From the NCBI GenBank assembly GCA_002422995.1, contig DIUK01000141.1, positions 1-8,685 of the forward strand: DNA of 8,685 nt, read 5' to 3'. The position numbers were made by a program, and so were the translations under genes. Shown here one piece after another: positions 1 through 5,165 of this stretch. Source of the DNA: Rhodocyclaceae bacterium UBA6160. Its GTDB lineage: Bacteria > Pseudomonadota > Gammaproteobacteria > Burkholderiales > Rhodocyclaceae. A model generated the notes under the pieces. That model did not search any database. It saw nothing but the letters and a program-made list of their open reading frames with translations, and was not told the origin of the DNA. Position 1 is the stretch's first letter, and each line of letters opens with the position of its first letter.

Positions 1-120
1 TGCTATGGCCGCAATGATGTGTGGCGGCGCAGTGCAGATGGCAAGTTACGTCTTTGCCGTCGCGAGGTTGATGTGGATGAACGTTTTGTCAGCGGTAAAA
101 ACCATAACTTCCCGATGTAA
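1..120 (+). CDS. 3' end of a gene, possibly ring-hydroxylating dioxygenase small (beta) subunit or NTF2-like protein (partial)
   Basis: Frame 1 is open from the window edge and ends at TAA (118-120), giving 39 C-terminal residues. The segment has a GR-x-DVWRR start, a DGKLRLCRREVDVDE middle and a KNHNFPM end. This resembles the last beta-strands of small subunits of aromatic-ring-hydroxylating dioxygenases, where an R-rich strand (RR...DG.WRIARR.V.LD) is followed by KN and a short hydrophobic tail. Those subunits have the NTF2/SnoaL cone fold and play a structural role in the oxygenase. The resemblance rests on a short tail only, so another NTF2-like protein is possible. The reading frame and stop are much firmer than the name, and the gene is followed by an intrinsic terminator on the same strand. 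Confidence 0.5.
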   Translation, partial: CYGRNDVWRRSADGKLRLCRREVDVDERFVSGKNHNFPM

Positions 121-149
121 GTGGTTTGATTTTTTTCAGGCTTAGTCTG

Positions 150-187
150 TGCGCGGCGACGATTTATATATCTCGCCGCGCATTTTT
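150..187 (+). terminator. Rho-independent terminator
   Basis: A perfect 10-bp inverted repeat (TGCGCGGCGA at 150-159, TCGCCGCGCA at 173-182) encloses a 13-base AT-rich loop and is followed at once by five T (183-187). It lies 30 bases after the stop of the plus-strand gene at the left edge, so it should end that transcript. On the minus strand no T-run follows the hairpin, so it is a poorer terminator for the small membrane protein gene that ends at 201. Confidence 0.85.
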
Positions 188-200
188 ACAACGATGCTGC

Positions 201-407
201 TCAGACTGACGGCGGAGCTGATTTGATTTTGCAGGTGCTCATGCCGAAGGGCGAATAAGCCGGGCAATAGCGGAAAGTGCCGGTCAGGATGGGCAAAATA
301 CCCAAATAGCCCCACATGCCAATAGTTCCGGTAGCAGCAAGTGCTACGAGAGAAACGCCTGCAACAATGCGAATAACACGGTCAATACTGCCTACGTTTG
401 GTGACAT
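201..407 (-). CDS. DUF2892 (YgaP-like) small inner membrane protein
   Basis: This 68-residue protein carries the DUF2892 pattern: an N-terminal NVG-x2-DR-x2-R segment, a hydrophobic stretch (about residues 11-28), a GMWGYLG turn, a second short hydrophobic stretch (about 31-45), then TG-x-FRYCPAY-x3-G-x-STC. Two cysteines, C48 and C59, sit in conserved positions. The same domain forms the membrane part of E. coli YgaP, where it is fused to a rhodanese domain; here it stands alone, as is common. The biochemical role of stand-alone members is not established. The ATG at 405-407 is backed by an AGGAG six bases upstream. It has the same direction as the signalling genes but is 184 bases from the next one, so it is probably transcribed separately. 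I saw no convincing promoter. Confidence 0.85.
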   Translation of the reverse strand: MSPNVGSIDRVIRIVAGVSLVALAATGTIGMWGYLGILPILTGTFRYCPAYSPFGMSTCKIKSAPPSV

Positions 408-413
408 CTTGAT

Positions 414-418
414 CTCCT
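414..418 (-). promoter_or_regulatory. Shine-Dalgarno site of the DUF2892 gene
   Basis: CTCCT on the plus strand reads AGGAG on the minus strand, six bases before the ATG at 405-407. It supports both the start and the reality of this short gene. Confidence 0.8.
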
Positions 419-591
419 GTGTAATAAAGAAAATGGCGTAAAGGATATTGGACTGATCAGGTTTCTTGAATAACCCTTCATGAGTGTTTCGCTATCCGAC
501 GAAACATTGCGTGAATATTACTCTTTTCCGATGGATCGTTTTGCAATCCCTTGGTCGCAGTACGACGATTGCCGGTGTGACTATCGGGATA

Positions 592-2793
592 TTAGTGAAT
601 GCTTTCTTCGTCGATGCTGTTCAGCGATGCCACCCAGGTTGGCACTTCGGTAGTCGGCATCGGTCGCCCGAAAAAATAACCTTGGACATACTGGCAGCCG
701 AGTGCCGCCAGCTTGGCCGTTTGTTCATTGCTTTCTACCCCTTCAGCGATAGTCCGCAGCCCCAAGGCATGCGCCATAGTGACAATGGCACTAACGATAG
801 CTGCGTCAGTTTCACTGTGGTGGATATTGTCAACGAAGCACTTATCAATTTTCAGAATATCGATTGGAAAGTGGGACAGCTGGCCGAGTGATGAATATCC
901 GACGCCAAAATCATCGATGGCAATACTCACTCCGATTTCCCGCAGGCGAGAAAGCAGAGTTAAGGTTTCGATGCCATCTGCAAGCAGTATGGATTCGGTT
1001 ATTTCGATGTCCAGCCGATTAGGTGCTACACCATGGCGTATTAGTGCAGCTTCGACAGATTCAGCAAATCCGGCATGTAGTTCGCCAGCAGAAACATTGA
1101 TGGCAATTCGCGGTACTGGAACACCGGTGGCATCCCAAGCGGCGAGTTGAGCTAGTGATTTTTCAAGCACCCAATGTCCGATTTCATGAATCAGCCTGCG
1201 TTCTTCGGCCAGCGGGATGAACTGATTGGGGTAGGTCATGCCCAGACGTGGGTGCTGCCAGCGAATGAGTGCTTCCATCCCATACAAGCGACTACCATTC
1301 AGCATGACTTGAGGCTGGAAGTAAAGAATAAACTCGTCACGATGCAATGCGTCATGTAAATCGTTGATTAAATTAAGAGTTGTTTCTGAGGTTGCATCAA
1401 GATGTTGTGAGAATATGCTGACGCAATTGCCCCCTCTCTTTTTTGATTGATACATGGCCAGGTCGGCATGGCGTAATAGTTCATCAACCGATTTTCCGTG
1501 CTCCGGAAAATTCGCAATGCCTATGCTGGCCTCGATACGCAAGCTGAGATCTTTTGATTTCGCCGGTACTTCGAGTGCCAGAAGCAGTTTTTTTGCAACT
1601 TGCAAAGCTTCGTTTGGGCTGCCCAACTTAGGTAAAAGTACGATAAATTCGTCGCCACCCAGGCGCGCAACAATATCGGATTCGCGTAGATTGCTGATCA
1701 ACCGTTGGGCGACTGTGATCAAGGCATCGTCGCCAACAGCGTGCCCCATGGTGTCGTTAATCAGTTTGAAGTGATCCATATCGATAAAGAGCACGCCAAT
1801 TTGATTTTTCGTACGTGCGGCTTGCCGGATCGCGTGTTCCAGATGGTTGCGGAGCGTCACGCGGTTGATCAGTCCGGTCAGTGAATCTCGGGTAGACAAG
1901 TGCTGGATGTGTGCTTCAGTTTTTTTACGGTGCACGATTTCATCTTGCAGGTCAAAAATGTGGCGCCGCAATTCAATTTCACTTAACACACTGCGGGCCA
2001 GTGTCGTCAGCGCATAACGCTGATTAAGGGTTAATTGGCGTGCCTTAGTGTCGAGAACGCAAAGAGTGCCGAGAGCTCTGCCAGAGGGCAGAACTAATGG
2101 AATGCCTGCATAGAATCGGAGATGTGGCGCACCGACAACCAGCGGATTATCACGGAATCGATCATCGGCGAGTGCATTTGGAACTTCCATTAGTTGGTTT
2201 TCCATAATGGCATGGGCACAAAAGGCGACTGAGCGTGAAGTCTCCTGATCCTCAAGACCAATATGCGAGAGAAACCATTGGCGATCTTTGTCGATCAAGC
2301 TGATAAGCGCCATGGGTGTGTCGGCGATGTTTTGTGCCAGGCGGGTCAAGTTATCGAATATTTCGTCTGCGGGGGTGTCGAGCAAACGCATTGACTGGAG
2401 GGTGCGCAGGCGCGTTTCTTCATTTTCCGGCAACGGTGGCAGCCAACTGAACAGGTGTTCCAGGCATTGCCTTGCTTCTGTAGTTTTATCGTAGAAGCCA
2501 GAAATGCCCAGAGTCTCGCATGCCTGGCGTAGTGCATGCTCAGCATTATTGGTGAGTATCAGTACCCGGGTGCCGCTACCGGCTTGGCGAATACGTTCTA
2601 AAACGCGCATGCCGCTACCTGGAGACAGAGAAAGATCAAGTAGAACGGCATCGGGTCGGCTCGCCAGAATAATCTCTACGGCTTGCTCTTCTGTACTGGC
2701 TGTGCCTTGGATATTGATGCGTGAATGAGATGAAAAGATGCGCAGAAGCTGGGCGAGAATCAGTTCTGAGTCTTCAACAATAACAATATTCAT
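592..2793 (-). CDS. Response regulator with REC-GAF-GGDEF-EAL domains (c-di-GMP synthesis and breakdown)
   Basis: This 733-residue cytoplasmic protein should make and degrade cyclic di-GMP under receiver and GAF control. The REC domain (about 1-118) keeps E7, D8, phospho-acceptor D53, T81 and K103. A GAF domain (about 145-275) has the MALISLIDKDRQWF and AFCAHAI segments typical of GAF modules in diguanylate cyclases; its ligand is unknown. The GGDEF domain (about 299-460) has an intact GGDEF at 379-383, preceded by RESD (370-373) at the spacing of the inhibitory I-site. The EAL domain (about 475-715) keeps EALIRW, the N of NVSAGEL, ITES, DDFGVGYSSL, the K and D of LKID, AEGVE and QGYFFG. Both enzymatic domains therefore look competent. 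The start at 2793 gives MNIVIVEDSE, a normal REC N-terminus; an in-frame ATG at 2859 would add 22 non-conserved residues without a ribosome site. It follows the NarL-type regulator gene by 114 bases, in the same direction. Confidence 0.93.
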   Translation of the reverse strand: MNIVIVEDSELILAQLLRIFSSHSRINIQGTASTEEQAVEIILASRPDAVLLDLSLSPGSGMRVLERIRQAGSGTRVLILTNNAEHALRQACETLGISGFYDKTTEARQCLEHLFSWLPPLPENEETRLRTLQSMRLLDTPADEIFDNLTRLAQNIADTPMALISLIDKDRQWFLSHIGLEDQETSRSVAFCAHAIMENQLMEVPNALADDRFRDNPLVVGAPHLRFYAGIPLVLPSGRALGTLCVLDTKARQLTLNQRYALTTLARSVLSEIELRRHIFDLQDEIVHRKKTEAHIQHLSTRDSLTGLINRVTLRNHLEHAIRQAARTKNQIGVLFIDMDHFKLINDTMGHAVGDDALITVAQRLISNLRESDIVARLGGDEFIVLLPKLGSPNEALQVAKKLLLALEVPAKSKDLSLRIEASIGIANFPEHGKSVDELLRHADLAMYQSKKRGGNCVSIFSQHLDATSETTLNLINDLHDALHRDEFILYFQPQVMLNGSRLYGMEALIRWQHPRLGMTYPNQFIPLAEERRLIHEIGHWVLEKSLAQLAAWDATGVPVPRIAINVSAGELHAGFAESVEAALIRHGVAPNRLDIEITESILLADGIETLTLLSRLREIGVSIAIDDFGVGYSSLGQLSHFPIDILKIDKCFVDNIHHSETDAAIVSAIVTMAHALGLRTIAEGVESNEQTAKLAALGCQYVQGYFFGRPMPTTEVPTWVASLNSIDEESIH

Positions 2794-2801
2794 GGTTTTC
2801 T

Positions 2802-2833
2802 CAGTGAAGTTATATTTATGTATAGTTTCACTG
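2802..2833 (-). repeat. 32-base imperfect palindrome just upstream of the GGDEF-EAL gene
   Basis: On the plus strand the arms are CAGTGAA (2802-2808) and TTCACTG (2827-2833). Inside them TATA (2811-2814) pairs with TATA (2821-2824), around a 6-base loop. The GT steps at 2809-2810 and 2825-2826 can only form wobble pairs in plus-strand RNA and are mismatches in minus-strand RNA. The proximal arm ends 8 bases before the ATG and touches the weak TGAG ribosome site. It could be an operator over the promoter, or a hairpin in the leader mRNA that limits translation. Confidence 0.5.
2819..2824 (-). promoter_or_regulatory. Possible -10 box of the REC-GAF-GGDEF-EAL gene
   Basis: TGTATA on the plus strand reads TATACA on the minus strand, a 4 of 6 match to the sigma-70 -10 box, 25 bases before the ATG. 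The hexamer 16 bases upstream (TTATGG) is a poor -35, which would suit an activator-dependent promoter. The box lies inside the 32-base palindrome. AT-rich sequence gives such matches by chance, so this is weak. Confidence 0.25.
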
Positions 2834-2894
2834 GGTGTACCCATAAAAACAATCAGCAATGCCCGATTTTGCTGTGCGGCAGAGCGAACTTTCG

Positions 2895-2912
2895 TGTAGG
2901 ACTGGGCCTACA
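2895..2912. promoter_or_regulatory. Candidate operator for a LuxR/NarL-type regulator, TGTAGG-N6-CCTACA
   Basis: A perfect 6-bp inverted repeat (2895-2900 and 2907-2912) with a 6-base spacer overlaps the last codons and stop of the NarL-type regulator gene. It lies about 110 bases upstream of the start of the REC-GAF-GGDEF-EAL gene. The layout matches the known GacA recognition site TGTAAG-N6-CTTACA with one base changed per half-site. GacA belongs to the same regulator family as the adjacent gene. No T-run follows on the minus strand, so a terminator is unlikely. That it is bound by the neighbouring regulator is inference; chance is possible for a single copy. Confidence 0.35.
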
Positions 2913-3549
2913 TCTTGTCGCTCAAGAGTCCTTGCGTCATGCAGTAGTGTGTGAGCTCAACGTTGCTGGCGACGCCAAGTTTTGCAAGTATCCGGCTGCG
3001 ATAGGTGCTGATCGTCTTGGGGGACAGATGCATGCTGTCAGCAATATCGCTTATGCGCAGGCCAGCTGCCAATTGCAGCATCACGCGGTACTCTTGCGAG
3101 GAGAGTCCTTCGTGCGGAAGACGGGTCGTATTATCAATCGTCAGCCGGTCGACGAGTTGCTCGGCTAGCGTCGCAGTGATGTAGCGCCCTCCGGCGAGGA
3201 CTTTTTTGAGCGCATGGAGCAATTCTTCTGCTGTGCGATCCTTGGCCAGATAACCCACGGCACCGAGCTGCAGCGCGCGTATGGCATAACTTGTTTCGTG
3301 ATGAAGGCTAAGCACTAGCAAGGGCAATGAAGGGGCCGTACGATGTAGTTGCGAGATGCTTTCCATCCCCTTGGCATCAGGTAGATCAAGGTCGACTAGC
3401 GCTACATCAAAGTGCTGTTTGCGGACTGCATCAGATGCTGCGGCCAAAGTGTCTGTTTCGCAGATATTGGCTTTTGGCCAGTGTCGTATGATCATTTGGC
3501 AAATCCCGAAACGAAATATTGGATGATCTTCAACAAGCAGAATGTTCAT
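2908..3549 (-). CDS. NarL/FixJ-family response regulator (REC plus LuxR-type HTH)
   Basis: This 213-residue DNA-binding regulator is the likely partner of the kinase encoded just upstream. The receiver domain (about 1-118) has acidic residues E7 and D8, phospho-acceptor D53 in LVDLDLPD, S81 in the threonine/serine switch position and K103 in the LAKD loop. A linker leads to a LuxR-type helix-turn-helix (about 147-211) with the family pattern LSSQEYRVMLQLAAGLRISD, then IA, HLSPKTISTYRSRIL and KLG. The domain lengths are normal and no key residue is missing. The ATG at 3547-3549 overlaps the kinase stop codon in an ATGA, and the preceding bases contain no Shine-Dalgarno sequence, so translation is probably coupled to that of the kinase. 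Its targets are unknown; the inverted repeat at its own 3' end is one candidate. Confidence 0.93.
   Translation of the reverse strand: MNILLVEDHPIFRFGICQMIIRHWPKANICETDTLAAASDAVRKQHFDVALVDLDLPDAKGMESISQLHRTAPSLPLLVLSLHHETSYAIRALQLGAVGYLAKDRTAEELLHALKKVLAGGRYITATLAEQLVDRLTIDNTTRLPHEGLSSQEYRVMLQLAAGLRISDIADSMHLSPKTISTYRSRILAKLGVASNVELTHYCMTQGLLSDKM
3546..3549 (-). other. ATGA overlap of kinase stop and regulator start
   Basis: The minus strand reads ATGA here: TGA (3546-3548) ends the kinase and ATG (3547-3549) starts the regulator. The upstream bases are A-rich, without an AGGAG-like motif. This arrangement is typical of translational coupling, which would hold the two partners near a fixed ratio. 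Confidence 0.85.
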
Positions 3550-4946
3550 GACGTATTTTTTATTAGTGGTAGGCGTACCTCGATGCAGGTGCCAGAATTT
3601 TTTTTGGGAAATATTCTGAATGTGCCGTTGATCAGCATAGTGCGCTCACGCATGCTGATCAGGCCGATGGCACCTGGCCGGATGTTGTCCAGATCGATGC
3701 CGCGACCATTATCGCTGATGCTCAACAGATAATTATCGTTGCTGGCTGATCCGGCAATCTGCACCTCTGTCGCTCCGGCATGCCGCAGAATGTTGGTAGT
3801 GGCTTCCTGCGTGATACGAAACAGTGCCAGTGCTTGTGGTGCGCTCAATTTCTGGTGATTCTGAATCTTGATCACACAAGAGAGTTTGCTGTGGCGGGAG
3901 TATTCAGCTGCAAAATGCTGGAGTGCTGCTTCCAGCCCAAGATCATCAAGCAAAGGTGGCCTCAGTTCGGTAGTGATGCGCCGCGCACTGGCTAGACCCA
4001 GATCGATGGCCTGGTCGAGGGCAGCTTGTTGGGCGGGGGAGAAGTTGTTGTTGGGTGTCGAATGGCAGATCAGTTTGATAGTAGTAAATATCTGGCCAAT
4101 TTGATCATGTACTTCACGCGCAAGCCGGTAGCGTTCGGCTTCGATCGCACGCTCTTGTTCTGTGGCAAAGTCAGTCAGCAGGTTATGCGCTGTGGTGAGT
4201 TCGATAGTACGTTCAATGACCCTGGCTTCGAGTGTTTGATTGCTTTGACGCAAAAATTCTTCCAGTTTGCGCCGCAGGTAACGCTCGCGGAGCAGCAGGG
4301 CAGCAGTAACTATCACCAGAAAAATGGCTGCGCCAGTAGTTAGCAATGAAAATATCCTGGTGCGTCGGCGTAAATCCAGGACATGTGCATTAAGTGTGGC
4401 AATCTGTTGCACTTGATGAATATCGAGCATGTTGAATCGCTGGCGAATTTGATCCATGCTTTGCTTGCCTGCGGCGAATGAGGTGGTCTCTTCAATAATT
4501 GTTTTGCTTTTTAAACGGGTGGCGGCAATGATCGCAGCGGCACGCTCTAGTTGAAACTTGACTTGGGTGTCCAGTTGTTCCCATGTGAAGCCGGGAGGGA
4601 GCGAAGGTGCGAGCAGTCTTTTAAGACGGGCATACTCATCCGGCAACACCTTTATGCCTTGTCGATAGGGATCAAGGTAGCCATCCTCTCCAGTAAGGAC
4701 AAATCCCCGTGAGCCGGTTTCGATATCCTTGAGGAGTGAGAGCACATGTTCAAGTTGCAGTCTGCCACTTCTCGCTTGGGCGCGCGCATCAGTCACCGCA
4801 TGCATTTCAGCGAGGCTGGTCTGTGATTTCCACGTGGTGGCAGCCACGATGCTAATAACCAAAACCAGAGTCGCAATCGCCAGCCATGTGTGGCGCAGCG
4901 TGTAAACCGGTATGGCGCTTTCTTTAGAAGTTTCCGAAATAGACAC
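3546..4946 (-). CDS. Membrane sensor histidine kinase, CHASE3 and HisKA_3 (NarL type)
   Basis: With a GTG start at 4946 this is a 466-residue inner membrane kinase. A first membrane segment (about 17-39) is followed by a periplasmic CHASE3 domain (about 42-195) with the signature LKDIETGSRGFVLTGEDGYL, then a second membrane segment (about 198-220) and a coiled linker. The HisKA_3 domain has the phospho-acceptor histidine H280 in REVHDQIGQ. The ATPase domain has an N box (ITQEATTNILRHAGA, N385), a G1 box (SDNGRGI) and a GLISMRER G2 segment. This is the NarX/DegS class of kinase, which partners NarL-type regulators. The signal sensed by CHASE3 is unknown. The GTG has GGAG five bases upstream. 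An in-frame ATG at 4970 (474 residues) lacks such a site, and the frame stays open to 5225, but that part overlaps relA and shows no domain. Confidence 0.92.
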   Translation of the reverse strand: MSISETSKESAIPVYTLRHTWLAIATLVLVISIVAATTWKSQTSLAEMHAVTDARAQARSGRLQLEHVLSLLKDIETGSRGFVLTGEDGYLDPYRQGIKVLPDEYARLKRLLAPSLPPGFTWEQLDTQVKFQLERAAAIIAATRLKSKTIIEETTSFAAGKQSMDQIRQRFNMLDIHQVQQIATLNAHVLDLRRRTRIFSLLTTGAAIFLVIVTAALLLRERYLRRKLEEFLRQSNQTLEARVIERTIELTTAHNLLTDFATEQERAIEAERYRLAREVHDQIGQIFTTIKLICHSTPNNNFSPAQQAALDQAIDLGLASARRITTELRPPLLDDLGLEAALQHFAAEYSRHSKLSCVIKIQNHQKLSAPQALALFRITQEATTNILRHAGATEVQIAGSASNDNYLLSISDNGRGIDLDNIRPGAIGLISMRERTMLINGTFRIFPKKNSGTCIEVRLPLIKNTS

Positions 4947-4951
4947 GCCAG

Positions 4952-4955
4952 CTCC
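4952..4955 (-). promoter_or_regulatory. Shine-Dalgarno site favouring the GTG start of the kinase
   Basis: CTCC on the plus strand reads GGAG on the minus strand, five bases before the GTG at 4944-4946. The alternative in-frame ATG at 4968-4970 is preceded by a pyrimidine-rich stretch with no such motif. This decides the start in favour of GTG, though not conclusively. Confidence 0.55.
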
Positions 4956-4985
4956 GCGACAATGAGACATTGAACAATACTGACT

Positions 4986-5011
4986 GAGAGTAGTCGCATG
5001 ACTATACTCTC
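4986..5011. repeat. Inverted repeat in the region between kinase and relA
   Basis: GAGAGTA (4986-4992) and TACTCTC (5005-5011) form a perfect 7-bp inverted repeat around a 12-base spacer that contains a smaller GTC-GCAT-GAC dyad. It lies 40 to 65 bases upstream of the kinase GTG start. It could be a regulator binding site or a leader hairpin. No T-run follows on either strand, so it is not a terminator. Its function is unknown. Confidence 0.35.
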
Positions 5012-5165
5012 CTCTGCTAGCAAGTATCCGCGCTAAACCTTGGCTGTTGATTAGCGTCATTAAACCGGCAGCCTGGTCATACAGCGCCTTTGTTGCCAAG
5101 GCAATGGGTGCTAATCGGTGTGGTTGGTGTGCTTCATGAGCCTTGTGCCATGGGATAATTGCGTC

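Larger units (their letters stand above)
4947..5165. promoter_or_regulatory. Divergent intergenic region between the kinase gene and relA
   Basis: These 219 bases must hold the promoters of both divergent genes. I see no strong sigma-70 promoter. For relA the best guess is TTGTTG at about 5090 with an extended TGC-TAATCG 16 bases later, which is weak. The region also holds the inverted repeat at 4986-5011 and an out-of-frame ATG on the minus strand (4997-4999) with a GGAG-like site. The kinase frame stays open through the whole region, but the extension has no recognisable domain. Confidence 0.5.

Noticed and set aside
484..507. Hairpin TGTTTCG/CGAAACA (485-491 and 500-506) between the GGDEF-EAL gene and the DUF2892 gene
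   Set aside because: The 7-bp stem has low GC content and no T-run on either strand. It could be a weak signal, but I cannot call it a terminator.
484..891. Plus-strand open frame of 135 codons at the end of the GGDEF-EAL gene
   Set aside because: More than two thirds of it is antisense to the EAL domain. It has no clear ribosome site and no family resemblance.
2794..2859. Upstream ATG at 2859 for the REC-GAF-GGDEF-EAL gene
   Set aside because: It adds 22 residues before a canonical REC N-terminus, has no ribosome site, and would place the 32-base palindrome within the coding region.
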